The notes beneath the pieces were generated by a model. The model searched no databases. It was not told where the DNA came from and saw nothing but the letters and a program-made list of their open reading frames with translations. From CATOSK01 sp963665735 (GTDB lineage: Bacteria > Chloroflexota > Dehalococcoidia > Lucifugimonadales > UBA3495), in the NCBI GenBank assembly GCA_963665735.1, contig OY762444.1, forward strand, positions 1,612,001 to 1,676,000: 64,000 nt of DNA, given 5' to 3'. The translations under genes were made by a program, and so were the position numbers. Within the stretch, counting starts at the first letter, position 1. The number at the start of each line of letters is the position of its first letter. Below are positions 1 through 8,018 of this stretch, piece after piece.

Positions 1-103
1 GTTCCAGATACGCTTGGGTTGCTTCCACCGGGGAAATTTCCCGGGCCTGGATAGCCGCTGACAATTGGGTGGCGGACATGAAAGGAATCTGCTGCTGCGT
101 CAT
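1..103 (-). CDS. Amidase, N-terminal fragment (runs off the window)
   Basis: Only the first 34 residues are inside the window. They read M-T-Q-Q-Q then a stretch containing LSAAIQAREISPVEAT, the usual opening of amidase-signature (GatA/AtzF-like) hydrolases, where this helix precedes the catalytic Ser-Ser-Lys core. The start ATG at 103 is preceded by AGGGAGT on the minus strand. It lies 5 bp after the stop of the small GatC/AtzG-like gene, so the two form an operon and probably a two-subunit amidase. The catalytic core is outside the window, so the substrate cannot be judged. Confidence 0.75.
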   Translation of the reverse strand, partial: MTQQQIPFMSATQLSAAIQAREISPVEATQAYLE

Positions 104-108
104 AGTTG

Positions 109-306
109 CTAACTCCCTGGTTCCGACGTTGGGGGCATGACCAAGGGCAAGGGTTCCACCTGTTCCCAGCCCGGCGGGTCCAATTCCGCCAGGGCCTCCA
201 GCCAACCGTTAAGGCTGTAACCGACTTCGACCACCAGATGCGGCGGTATGGTGATTCCGGCGGCCTTGGCCAGGGCCAGAATTTCGCTTTCGGTCAGGTC
301 TGCCAT
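109..306 (-). CDS. Small GatC/AtzG-like amidase partner subunit
   Basis: A 65-residue protein starting MADLTESEILALAKAAG, with an acidic and proline-rich end (EPLPLVMPP). The pattern 'SEilalAkaaGi.ippe...v...lngwleal' is that of short AtzG/GatC-type proteins, which wrap around an amidase and stabilise it. It is immediately upstream of the amidase start on the same strand with a 5-bp gap, so the pair is very likely co-translated. Known members serve either tRNA-dependent amidation or small-molecule amidases such as biuret hydrolase. A lone amidase with this short partner fits the second use better, but this is inference. Confidence 0.6.
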   Translation of the reverse strand: MADLTESEILALAKAAGITIPPHLVVEVGYSLNGWLEALAELDPPGWEQVEPLPLVMPPTSEPGS

Positions 307-475
307 AGCGACGCCCTCCCGTTCAAGAGTGTTGCGGCAACGGTAGAGACCGGCGGAAAAACCGCCATCCCAGCGTCAACCTGCCGGGAATTTTGACTTG
401 GCATGAAAGGTATGTCAACGCAGTACCCTGCCGTTCCCTTTCTTTGCAGGCGCCGGTTGCGGTGAGGATGGAAGA

Positions 476-574
476 ACCGTCATTCCGGCGTAGGCCGGAA
501 TCCAGAAACCCCAAGCATACAACAGCCCCTCAAGGGTAAGGAATCCTGGATACCGGCGCAGGCCGGAATGACGG
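476..574. repeat. Composite palindromic (BIME-like) element, copy 1
   Basis: Two outward-similar arms face each other. The left arm begins CCGTCATTCCGGCGTAGGCC and continues GGAATCCAGAAACCCC. The right arm is GGAATCCTGGATACCGGC followed by GCAGGCCGGAATGACGG. Between them lies AAGCATACAACAGCCCCTCAAGGGTA. The same layout recurs at 29692-29792, 36058-36155 and 63313-63411. Apart from this element, the 307-683 gap holds the 5' regions of the divergent amidase and DUF2182 genes and nothing else I can identify. Confidence 0.8.
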
Positions 575-683
575 CAGAGGGCGGGAATGCCGGCAGGGTG
601 ACAACCGCCAGACCCGGAACGGCCCTTTGATTGGAAAAACCGCCGTTGACAATCCCCGCCGCCATTGTCTATCGTCAACGCCG

Positions 684-1454
684 ATGACTTGGCGGGTTGA
701 AAACCAAAAACTGTTCCTGTCGCTGCTGGGCGCGCTGATTGCCCTGGCCTGGCTGGGGCTGGCCGTCTGGGGACAATCGCCCTATGGCCGTTACCTTGAC
801 CACGGCCAACTGGCCGAACTGCGGGCAGAGGACGCTGGACTGCTGGGGTTTTTCGTCGCCGGCTGGACGTTGATGGTCTTTGCCATGATGCTGCCCACCA
901 GCCTGCCTCTGCTGGCCCTGTTCCGGGCCATGACCCGCCACCGGCCCGACGGCGCGGTTCTGGTGACGCTGGTTATCGCCGGATACATCGGGGTTTGGGC
1001 CTGGTTCGGACTGGCGGCGCACCTGGCCGACCTGGGGCTGCACCTGGCGGCGGAACGAAACGGCTGGCTGACCCGCAACTACTGGATTATCGGCGCATCC
1101 ATTGTAACGCTGGCCGGCGTGTACCAGTTTACGCCCTTAAAGTATCACTGCCTGGACAAGTGCCGGTCGCCGTTCAGTTTCATCATGGCCCGGTGGTCGG
1201 GGCGCAACGACAAGGCCCAGGCCCTGCGGCTGGGGCTGCATCACGGCGTTTATTGCGCCGGCTGCTGCTGGTCGTTGATGCTGATGATGTTCGTCGTCGG
1301 GTCGGGCAACGTCGGCTGGATGCTGGCCTTGGGAGCGTTGATGGCTGCGGAGAAGAACCTGTCCTGGGGCCGGCGTTTGGCGAAACCGTTGGGCGTTGTC
1401 CTGCTAGCGGCGGGAATATCGTTGGGACTGATTGGATACCTGGGAGGCGGCTAA
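684..1454 (+). CDS. DUF2182 integral membrane protein (predicted metal-binding)
   Basis: A 256-residue membrane protein with about six hydrophobic segments. The signature lies in the second half: a YQFTPLKYHCLDKCRSP motif followed by GLHHGVYCAGCCWSLM and ALMAAEKN. These Cys/His-rich stretches define the DUF2182 family (COG5486), described as predicted metal-binding membrane proteins; no reaction is established. An upstream in-frame ATG exists at 627, but 684 gives the more natural N-terminus ahead of the first membrane span. It is followed 2 bp later by the DUF1326 gene, a frequent partnership, so the two probably act together. Confidence 0.8.
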   Translation: MTWRVENQKLFLSLLGALIALAWLGLAVWGQSPYGRYLDHGQLAELRAEDAGLLGFFVAGWTLMVFAMMLPTSLPLLALFRAMTRHRPDGAVLVTLVIAGYIGVWAWFGLAAHLADLGLHLAAERNGWLTRNYWIIGASIVTLAGVYQFTPLKYHCLDKCRSPFSFIMARWSGRNDKAQALRLGLHHGVYCAGCCWSLMLMMFVVGSGNVGWMLALGALMAAEKNLSWGRRLAKPLGVVLLAAGISLGLIGYLGGG

Positions 1455-1456
1455 GC

Positions 1457-2059
1457 ATGAACTACCGATTGGAAGGGAGCATCCTCGAAGTCTGCAACTG
1501 CCGGGTATTGTGTCCCTGCTGGATTGGGGAAGACCCGGACAATGGGACTTGCGATACCGTTCTGGCCTATCACTTCGACCGGGGTTTCGTCGAGGGCGTG
1601 GATGTTTCCGGGTTGACGCTGGCCTTTGTCGCCCACATCCCCGGCAACATCCTGGAAGGCGGATTCCGGGTGGTAATCGTGGTTGACGACCAGGCGACTA
1701 TCGAGCAGGAAGTTGCGCTGCTGGCCGCCTACCAGGGACGGCTGGGCGGGCCGTTGGAAGATTTATCGCGGCTCATCGGGGAAGTCCTGGCAGTAGAAAG
1801 GGCGCCGATAAACTTTTCAGTCGTTGGTGGCAAGGGACGGCTGACCATCGGCGACTCGGTAGAAGCGGAAATGGAACCCTACCGCAGCCGTTCCGGGGCG
1901 ATAACGACGCTGAACGAAAGCATATTTTCCACCATCCCCGGCAGTCCCGCCTACGTCGCCAAAGCTACCCGCTGGCGGGCCGCCGAGCCGCGCCTGGGTT
2001 GGAACATAGACCTGCAAGACCACAACGCCATCCAGGGGTCTTTCCGATTTGAGGGGTAA
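1457..2059 (+). CDS. DUF1326 domain protein
   Basis: A 200-residue soluble protein. It opens MNYRLEGSILEVCNCRVLCP and has four closely spaced cysteines (C13, C15, C19, C21), the hallmark of DUF1326 and suited to metal or cluster binding. The start is 2 bp behind the DUF2182 stop, so translation is coupled. DUF1326/DUF2182 pairs recur in many bacteria, which supports a shared role in metal handling, though neither protein has an assigned function. The C-terminal half contains the family's 'A-x-IQGSFRFEG' ending. Length is normal for the family. Confidence 0.8.
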   Translation: MNYRLEGSILEVCNCRVLCPCWIGEDPDNGTCDTVLAYHFDRGFVEGVDVSGLTLAFVAHIPGNILEGGFRVVIVVDDQATIEQEVALLAAYQGRLGGPLEDLSRLIGEVLAVERAPINFSVVGGKGRLTIGDSVEAEMEPYRSRSGAITTLNESIFSTIPGSPAYVAKATRWRAAEPRLGWNIDLQDHNAIQGSFRFEG

Positions 2060-2075
2060 CTCGGGCCTTGGCGGA

Positions 2076-2472
2076 CTAAGGACGCCGCGCGGCCAGCGCC
2101 CCCCTGGCGATAGCAGAAATACCCGCAATCAAATCAACATATCGGTCCACTGATTCAGACCATAGCCCCTTTTCTTCAAGCGACACGGAATTGTATGTTT
2201 CGAAACTGACGCACTTGGCCCTCAGCCACCGCGCCACTTCTTTCCTGTCATCCGTTCCCTGACTACCGGCTATGGCGATACACCTTGAGGGCGGTCACCC
2301 GCCAGGGCCATCGCACATGAAATTTCCAGGGTTCAATTCGGAGCTTCCTGAGATTTTCGGCGAGCCTTTTCCGCAGATTCACCCTTTCATTCCGCATTTG
2401 CGGGCCTTGGTTGCCGAAATTTGTCAGCCAAAAGGCGGCGATGTGCCTGCCAATCTGCTTCCTGAAATCCAT
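2076..2472 (-). pseudogene. Possible degraded small gene
   Basis: This tract is visibly less GC-rich than the flanking genes and gives coding-looking stretches in more than one minus-strand frame, none of them complete. The 3' part (2076-2275) ends at a TAG and reads DDRKEVARWLRAKCVSFET and EEKGLWSESVDRYVDL, helical and charged, but no ATG precedes it before an in-frame TGA. The 5' part (2263-2472) reads RVNLRKRLAENLRKLRIE in a different frame. A frameshifted remnant is the simplest reading. The family is not recognised. Confidence 0.3.
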
Positions 2473-2496
2473 ACGCGATAGCCCCGCCGCCGGCGC

Positions 2497-2760
2497 CGGG
2501 GCGTTTAGTTTTCATCCCCCGCCCTTCCACGCCATCCTGAGCGCCTTCCCATGTCATTTTGAGCAAAGCGAAGAATCTCAAATCCTTCCCCCAAAGCCAA
2601 CCTTGCCTCAACGAAACCAACCCCCACCCTCAACCGTCATTCCGGCGAAGGCCGGAATCCAGAAATCCTTGCCTTTACCAACCCTGCCCGGAACGCAGCC
2701 GAAGGGGCAAGGACGAAAAACCCCCGCCCCCTGCCAGGGGGAGGGCCGGGGAGGGGGTTG
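2497..2760. repeat. Cluster of dispersed repeats upstream of the CoA-transferase
   Basis: Three families follow one another. At 2497-2600 is a partial copy of the MITE-like family (GTTTAGTTTTCATCC, then TGTCATTTTGAGCAAAGCGA). At 2635-2669 is a single REP arm (GTCATTCCGGCGAAGGCCGG). At 2717-2760 is the C-rich/G-rich hairpin (CCCCCTGCCAGGGGGAGGG then GGGGAGGGGG). The minus-strand readings through here are shadows of these palindromes. Confidence 0.7.
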
Positions 2761-2769
2761 ACCAACGCC

Positions 2770-2908
2770 CGCCCCAAAAAATGCCAAAATCGCCAAAACC
2801 GCCCAAATATCCCCCAAAATGGACAAATCCTGAACACATCCAACCCCCAAATCCACGCTCCAATGGTCAAGAATGGACGAATATGGACAAGAAGGTAAAA
2901 TTTTCACC
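2770..2908. repeat. Phased short-repeat module, copy A
   Basis: A 139-bp module. The left part carries CCAAAA tracts about every 10 bp; the middle is ATGGACAAATCC then TGAACACATCC (11-bp tandem). The right part holds degenerate decamers of the form AAATGGNCRA, ending in AAGGTAAAATTTTCACC. Near-copies are at 20000-20137 and 50106-50246, and a diverged one at 49731-49881. Here it sits about 115 bp upstream of the CoA-transferase start. Confidence 0.8.
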
Positions 2909-3023
2909 GCCGCCCCCTACCGGGCAGGGCCGGGGTCAATCCCACCGCCGCAACCCCCTCATTGATATTTCCCCTCCATCGGCGTAAAATCGGCCCAAAT
3001 CCAGCTAGGAGTGATTACGAAAC

Positions 3024-4241
3024 ATGGCAGAGGAAGCAAACGGCCCGTTGCAGGGCATCCGAGTAATTGACCTTGGCCGGCACCAGGCGGGGCCGCGCTG
3101 CGCCCAGGTCCTGGCCCGCATGGGCGCCGAGGTTATCAAGGTGGAACGGCTGGGCGGCGAGGAAACCCGCTACCACGCCCCCTGGGTTCGCAAGCAGAGC
3201 GCCTACTGGGTGCAGTACAACTCCGGCAAGAAAAGCCTGAGCATTGACCTGCGCAAAGAGGAAGGCAAGGAAGTCCTGCGCAAGCTGGTGCGCGTTTCCG
3301 ACGTGTTGCTCCAGAACTTCCGCCCCGGCACCATCGCCACCATGGGGTTCGGCTACGATGTGCTGAAAGAGCTTAACCCCCGCATCATCATGGTCAACGT
3401 CTCGGCCTACGGTCAGTTCGGCCCCTACAAGGACCAGATTGGCTACGACCCCATCGGCCAAACCATGTCCGGCATCGCCATGGTCACCGGCCAGGAAGGT
3501 ATGCCCCCCATCCGCGCCGGCGTGCCTATCATTGACCGCACCACCGCCCTGCACGCCGCCATCGGCACCTTGGCCGCCCTGCACGAGCGGGAGAAGTCCG
3601 GCGAGGGCCAGACCATTGACGTCTGCCTGGCCGACACCGGCTACAGCTACACCGAGATTCCCATTACCGCCTACCACGGCGCCGGCATCGAACCCCGCCG
3701 CGGCGAGTCGGCGGCGCCCCCCAGCGGCACCTATCCCTGCAAGGACGGCTGGGTGCTGATTACCGCCGGCGACCAGCACCACTGGCACCGGGTCTGCAAC
3801 GCCCTGAACAAGCCTGAATGGCTGGAAGACCCCCGGTTCACCACCCGCCACGCCCGCGGCGAGAACGGCGCTGTGGTGCAGGAGGCCATGCAATCCCTGT
3901 TGTCCAACATGACCATGAAAGAGGCCATCGCCCACTTCACCAACCACGACGTTACCGCCGCGCCGGTGAACTCCATCGCCCAGGCGGCCCAGGACCCCCA
4001 CCCGTGGGAACGGCGGGCCATGGTCGAGGTTGACGACTTCCTGGCCGGCAGCATCGCCGTTTCCGGCGACTACTGGCACTTCAGCCGCACCCCCACCGTC
4101 GTCGGCACCACCCCCCAGGTGGGCGAACACAACGAAGAAGTGCTGGCCGGCCTGCTGGGCTACTCCAACGACGAAATCACCGCCCTGTACGAGAACAACG
4201 TAGTCAGCACCACCCACCACTACGACGAAGTCCCCGGCTAG
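3024..4241 (+). CDS. CaiB/BaiF family CoA-transferase
   Basis: A 405-residue class III CoA-transferase. It starts with GIRVIDLGRHQAGPRCAQVL, the N-terminal Rossmann part that binds CoA, followed by ADVIKVE-like GAEVIKVERLGGEETR. The catalytic aspartate is D171 in GVPIIDRTTALHAA, the position that forms the acyl-CoA anhydride in formyl-CoA transferase. YGQFGPYKDQIGYDP is also typical. AGGAG stands 12 nt before the ATG. It moves CoA between carboxylic acids; the substrate cannot be told from sequence. It stands alone, with no neighbouring acyl-CoA gene. Confidence 0.9.
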   Translation: MAEEANGPLQGIRVIDLGRHQAGPRCAQVLARMGAEVIKVERLGGEETRYHAPWVRKQSAYWVQYNSGKKSLSIDLRKEEGKEVLRKLVRVSDVLLQNFRPGTIATMGFGYDVLKELNPRIIMVNVSAYGQFGPYKDQIGYDPIGQTMSGIAMVTGQEGMPPIRAGVPIIDRTTALHAAIGTLAALHEREKSGEGQTIDVCLADTGYSYTEIPITAYHGAGIEPRRGESAAPPSGTYPCKDGWVLITAGDQHHWHRVCNALNKPEWLEDPRFTTRHARGENGAVVQEAMQSLLSNMTMKEAIAHFTNHDVTAAPVNSIAQAAQDPHPWERRAMVEVDDFLAGSIAVSGDYWHFSRTPTVVGTTPQVGEHNEEVLAGLLGYSNDEITALYENNVVSTTHHYDEVPG

Positions 4242-4295
4242 CCTTACCCGTTGGCAACATTCCCGGCGGCATCAATGTTGCCGGCTGCCAAAATC

Positions 4296-4324
4296 GTAGG
4301 GGCGGGTTTCAAACCCGCCCCTAC
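4296..4324. repeat. GTAGGGGC-type palindrome
   Basis: A near-perfect 29-bp palindrome with arms GTAGGGGCGGGTTT and AAACCCGCCCCTAC. It is probably a terminator or REP-like element behind the CoA-transferase. A related copy is at 37627-37655. Confidence 0.75.
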
Positions 4325-4346
4325 CGCGTTGAGGGCGATTCCATTA

Positions 4347-4426
4347 TCGGCCCGGTGGTCTCGTTATAGGGACGGCGGCATGGTTGTCGGCCCGGCGGCT
4401 CGGTTATCGGGACGGCGGTATGGTTG
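4347..4426. repeat. Two tandem 40-bp repeats
   Basis: Unit 1 (4347-4386) and unit 2 (4387-4426) both start TCGGCCCGG, continue with GTTATNGGGACGGCGG and end ATGGTTG, differing at a few positions. They lie between two palindromes; no function is evident. Confidence 0.75.
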
Positions 4427-4434
4427 TCCAGATG

Positions 4435-4462
4435 GTAGGGGCGCACGGCCGTGCGCCCCTAC
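4435..4462. repeat. GTAGGGGCGCAC palindrome
   Basis: A perfect 28-bp palindrome, arms GTAGGGGCGCACGG and CCGTGCGCCCCTAC, just beyond the 3' end of the DUF429 gene. Copies are at 15814-15841 and 18833-18860. All three lie at gene 3' ends, so a terminator role is plausible. Confidence 0.8.
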
Positions 4463-4474
4463 GGTTGCCGGGCG

Positions 4475-5344
4475 TCACCCCCGTTGGTGACGGGGGAAGA
4501 TGGGAGCATATATCCAACCTTCCAAACGGGCAGTCGGGAGTTCATCGCCGGTTGGATGAAGGAATTGTGACTCGTCCCTTACCCACAAAGCGGCGCCAAT
4601 GGCAGCAACCAGGGAGTCCAGGCAGTCATCATTCTCGACGCAGTTGTCATACAAGCGAGGTGGAATGTCTAGGCAAAGCCCCGGTAATCTCATAAGCCCA
4701 TCCAAAATTTCCTGGCGCACTCCTTGGGGATAACCGCCGTTTGCTTGATTCCTTTCCTTGTAATTCCGATACGGCAAGCAAAAGTTACGAATAACAGCGC
4801 CGGGCATTACTTCCAACAAGATAGGCCCTGTCCTGTCCGGGCATTGGAGTGGTGGAACCCGGAAACGCAGGTCGTCGCAATGCCAAAGTCTGCTCAGCAT
4901 CTGCATTCCCCGGAAGGTCATCGGAATCATTCGCAGGTTTAATGGAGAGATGCTTTGGGGGTAATGAATATCACCCGCGCGCTTTGGTTCCTTGAGTTCC
5001 CCGAATTTCTTGGGACGCAACCCGAAACTCTTGCATAAAGCCCGAAAAATGCCGAGGTCTCCCATTTCTTCGGCGCCGCCCCACACACTTGGCAAGGTCA
5101 ATGCTCCGGGTCTTAATCTCCTGGCTAGTTCCCGTGAGACTCCAAAAGGGAAATCCATTGCTACAACCGTATCGTTGGGCAACTGGTTCAGCGTCAATAG
5201 GTCCACAAGTCCGTTGCGGCTGATTGCTCGACAATTCCGAATAGTGAGGGTTATTCCATCGAACCACCCTTCTGTAACCCAGGTTTTTCCTTTGTGGTCA
5301 TCACTTCCCGCCCCGCTAAAGTCCACCCCAATAATCCTAACCAT
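4475..5344 (-). CDS. DUF429 family protein (predicted RNase H-fold nuclease)
   Basis: A 289-residue protein. It begins MVRIIGVDFSGAGSDDHKGK, the opening strand of the DUF429 fold, a predicted RNase H-like nuclease. MDFPFGVSRELARR in the middle carries a second conserved acidic residue, and NDDCLDSLVAAIGAAL near the C-terminus matches the family's final acidic helix. I chose ATG 5344 because GGGGGTGG precedes it and the longer in-frame extension would run into the cobalamin riboswitch. Base composition is less GC-rich than the neighbours, suggesting acquisition. The biological role is unknown. Confidence 0.75.
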   Translation of the reverse strand: MVRIIGVDFSGAGSDDHKGKTWVTEGWFDGITLTIRNCRAISRNGLVDLLTLNQLPNDTVVAMDFPFGVSRELARRLRPGALTLPSVWGGAEEMGDLGIFRALCKSFGLRPKKFGELKEPKRAGDIHYPQSISPLNLRMIPMTFRGMQMLSRLWHCDDLRFRVPPLQCPDRTGPILLEVMPGAVIRNFCLPYRNYKERNQANGGYPQGVRQEILDGLMRLPGLCLDIPPRLYDNCVENDDCLDSLVAAIGAALWVRDESQFLHPTGDELPTARLEGWIYAPIFPRHQRG

Positions 5345-5424
5345 CAGTGCCACCCCCGGAAAGAATTTCCTTGCAGTCCTCACCTGCCAGCAGTATATCA
5401 AAGGCCCGTAACCCCGGTTGACCC

Positions 5425-5645
5425 ACCCGGCGGGGCGTGTTACCTTGGCGACGGAAACAGAATAATGCGCGGTGCCCCAGATTTGGGGAGAATAGGGAAG
5501 CCGGTGCGACTCCGGCACGGGCCCGCCACTGTATTGGGGAAGTCCTTGGCACGGCCCCAGGCCAAGCCACTGTCCAGGTTTCAGCCGGACGGGAAGGCGC
5601 CAAAGGACATTGAACCTTGAGTCAGGAGACCTGCCGCGCCGGGCC
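5425..5645 (+). promoter_or_regulatory. Cobalamin (adenosylcobalamin-type) riboswitch
   Basis: The conserved core is plain: AATAGGGAAGCCGGTG, then ACTCCGGCACGGGCCCGCC, ACTGT, CCACTG, GGGAAGG, and the B12 box at 5618-5637 (TGAGTCAGGAGACCTGCC). Order and spacing match the cobalamin riboswitch family. It is followed by a terminator hairpin and then bluB, a cobalamin lower-ligand gene. Ligand binding should therefore switch off bluB by premature termination. The 5' boundary is approximate. Confidence 0.93.
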
Positions 5646-5684
5646 AACCGCTTCGTGGATTGAGCGGGCGCATTCGCATACTTC

Positions 5685-5715
5685 AAGCCCCCGCCGCCGC
5701 CGGACGGGGGCTTTT
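5685..5715 (+). terminator. Riboswitch expression-platform terminator
   Basis: The stem AAGCCCCCG (5685-5693) pairs with CGGGGGCTT (5705-5713) and is followed by a short T run. It lies between the cobalamin riboswitch and bluB, as expected for transcriptional control. Confidence 0.75.
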
Positions 5716-5780
5716 CCGTCGGGATGGTCTAAGCAGCCATGCTCGTCGGCCTACACTTGACCGTCAACGGGAGTACCGCC

Positions 5781-6569
5781 ATGAATGGACACAACCACCT
5801 GACCGCCGGTGTTGCCGCCGCGCCGTCGCCGGACTTTTCCGACGGGGAACGCCAAGGCGTTTACCGGGCCATCCAACAACGGCGGGACATCCGCCACTTC
5901 CGGCCCGACCCAATCCCGGACGCAACCCTGACCCGGCTGATTCGGGCCGCCCACCAGGGGCCTTCGGTGGGATTCATGCAGCCCTGGGATTTCATTCTGG
6001 TGCGGGATATTGAACGGCGGCAGCAGGTCAAGGAACTGTTCCACCGGGAACGCCAGGCCGCCGCCTGTTTCTTCGACGAACCCCGCCGCTCGCATTACCT
6101 GTCCCTGAAACTGGAGGGACTGCTGGACGCGCCGGTCAACCTGTGCGTGACCTGCGACCCCACCCGCGCCGAGGTGGTGCTGGGCCGCAACTCCATGCCC
6201 GAAACCGACGTTTACTCCACCTGCTGCGCGGTGCAAAATCTGTGGCTGGCCGCCCGCAGCGAGGGCGTCGGCATGGGCTGGGTCAGCATCCTGAAACTGC
6301 CCCAACTGCGGCAAATCCTGGGCATACCCCACCACGTCATCCCGGTGGCCTACCTGTGCCTGGGCTACCCGGAGGAATTTCCTCAACAACCTCTGCTGGA
6401 AACTGTGGGCTGGCGCCAACGCCTTCCCCTGGAAGAACTGGTCCACTACGAAACCTGGGAGGACACCCAAGGCAACGACGAATGGCAGGATTTCCGGCAA
6501 GGGTTGGCGGCGACGGACGGCGGATATTCCCTAATCTCAGGTGATGGCCCGGTGCAACCGGATTCGTAA
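5781..6569 (+). CDS. bluB: 5,6-Dimethylbenzimidazole synthase
   Basis: A 262-residue nitroreductase-fold flavoenzyme. BluB breaks down FMN with oxygen to give 5,6-dimethylbenzimidazole, the lower ligand of vitamin B12. Diagnostic stretches are RRDIRHFRPDPIPD near residue 32, HQGPSVGFMQPWDFILVR (flavin site), APVNLCVTCDPTRA, and GRNSMPETDVYSTCCAVQNL. The upstream cobalamin riboswitch independently supports the call. Start 5781 is chosen over an in-frame ATG at 5739 because GGGAG lies 9 nt before it. The C-terminal tail past about residue 235 is variable. No other B12 gene is in the window. Confidence 0.93.
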   Translation: MNGHNHLTAGVAAAPSPDFSDGERQGVYRAIQQRRDIRHFRPDPIPDATLTRLIRAAHQGPSVGFMQPWDFILVRDIERRQQVKELFHRERQAAACFFDEPRRSHYLSLKLEGLLDAPVNLCVTCDPTRAEVVLGRNSMPETDVYSTCCAVQNLWLAARSEGVGMGWVSILKLPQLRQILGIPHHVIPVAYLCLGYPEEFPQQPLLETVGWRQRLPLEELVHYETWEDTQGNDEWQDFRQGLAATDGGYSLISGDGPVQPDS

Positions 6570-6665
6570 GCGTCCTTGTCCGGGCTGACACCGGGACAAA
6601 GACGGCGGGGGCAACCGGGGCATATAATTGCCGCAGCCCGTTAATCAGGGAGACGCTGCCGGAAA

Positions 6666-8018
6666 ATGGGCGTCCAACGTAGTAACCGCCTGGCCGAAAA
6701 CCCCGAAGATTACGCCGCCGGCCCGGAACCGGACGGCTCATCGCGCCCGCCGAAAAAGCCGCCCATCCCTGAAAGCGCCCTTTGGCGTCTCTGGCAGCGG
6801 CGGGCGGCCCTGCAAGAGTGGTTTCGCACCGACCAGGGCCAGCGGGTGCGAGTGCTGTATCCCGGCCGGCCGGGTCACACCGCCGGCCCCGACTTCCGCA
6901 ACGCTTTGCTCCACTTCGAGGAGTTGGGGTTGGTGCAGGGCGACGTGGAAATCCACCGGCGGCAGCAGGACTGGAACGCCCACGGCCACCAGGACGACCC
7001 CAACTATAACGGCGTTGTCCTGCACGCCGCGTTGGACACTGGGGACTCTTCGCCCCAGCCCACCAACCTGCACAACGGCGGAGACGCCCCGTTGGTATCG
7101 CTGGCCCCGCTGCTGTCGGACGACAACGACGACAAGAATCCCAGCGGGGCAGGACATAACGCCGAATCGCTTTGGGCTGTGCTGGCTCCCTTGGGCTATC
7201 CCCGGCCGGCAACGCCGGAGCAATGGGCGGAGGTTCTTGACCGGGCGGGGGATGCCCGGTTTCTGTCCAAGAGCGCTCGCTTCGGGATATTCCTAGAGGA
7301 AGAGGAACCGGAGCAGGTCATTTACGAAGGGTTGTTCGAGGCGTTGGGCTACCGGCAGAACCAACGGCCCTTTGTGGCCTTGGCCGGCCGCACCCCTTAT
7401 GCGGCCCTGTCAAAAGCCGCCCGGCGCATTCCACCAGAAGACCAGGCCGGGGCCATAGAGTCCTGGCTGCTCCGGCTGTCGGGTTTGGACAATTGCGACG
7501 CCAACCGGCCGGCCGTCTCCGGGCTGCCCCGCCCCGGTTTTGGCAAACCTTTAGCGGCAAAAGAGTGGCGTTGCTTCCGGGTGCGGCCCCCCAACCATCC
7601 CCGCCGCCGCATCGGCGGGGCCGCCCGGCTGCTGGCCCGCACGTTGGACAAGGGATTGCTGGCAGCCATGACCGAAGCGGCCCACTCCGCCAAACCCGGC
7701 GGTCTGACGACGGCGTTGACCGTGGCCGAGGGCAAGGAGACCTACATTGGCCCCGGTCGGGCCAGGGAGATGGCCGTCAACGTAGTCCTGCCCTTCTGCC
7801 ACGCGCTGGCGTCAAAGACCGCCGGCGGTGGCCCCTCGCCGGAAGGGGAAAAATTGCTGGGAACGTATCGCCGTTTCGGAAAGCTCCCGGACAACGAAAT
7901 CGCCCGGGAGCTTTCAGCCCTGCTGTTCAACCCGGAGTCGGGACGGGTGAAAATGAACTCCCGTCGGCAGCAGGGGTTATTGCACCTGCAACGGCTGTTG
8001 TCCGGCGCCGCCGGCTAA
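6666..8018 (+). CDS. DUF2851 family protein
   Basis: A 450-residue protein of the DUF2851 family. The signature is near the N-terminus: PGHTAGPDFRNALLHFEEL, GDVEIHRRQQDWNAHGHQ and YNGVVLHAALDTG, an arrangement of Asp, Glu and His that looks like a metal site. No activity is established for the family. The first about 35 residues are polar and probably disordered. The gene lies about 100 bp after bluB on the same strand but has no obvious link to B12. Its stop overlaps that of the convergent cupin gene by 3 bases. Confidence 0.8.
   Translation: MGVQRSNRLAENPEDYAAGPEPDGSSRPPKKPPIPESALWRLWQRRAALQEWFRTDQGQRVRVLYPGRPGHTAGPDFRNALLHFEELGLVQGDVEIHRRQQDWNAHGHQDDPNYNGVVLHAALDTGDSSPQPTNLHNGGDAPLVSLAPLLSDDNDDKNPSGAGHNAESLWAVLAPLGYPRPATPEQWAEVLDRAGDARFLSKSARFGIFLEEEEPEQVIYEGLFEALGYRQNQRPFVALAGRTPYAALSKAARRIPPEDQAGAIESWLLRLSGLDNCDANRPAVSGLPRPGFGKPLAAKEWRCFRVRPPNHPRRRIGGAARLLARTLDKGLLAAMTEAAHSAKPGGLTTALTVAEGKETYIGPGRAREMAVNVVLPFCHALASKTAGGGPSPEGEKLLGTYRRFGKLPDNEIARELSALLFNPESGRVKMNSRRQQGLLHLQRLLSGAAG

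Noticed and set aside
3015..4220. Long open frame antisense to the CoA-transferase, and similar frames opposite other genes
   Set aside because: High GC leaves the opposite strand open. These frames have biased composition and no family match, while the opposite strand encodes well-known proteins.
4296..4324. tRNA-like GGTTTCAAACCC stretch
   Set aside because: It is part of a simple 29-bp palindrome with no acceptor or anticodon arm. The same holds at 37627-37655.
5345..5686. N-terminal extension of the DUF429 protein
   Set aside because: The extension would be translated across the cobalamin riboswitch in reverse and has no family similarity. ATG 5344 has its own ribosome-binding site.
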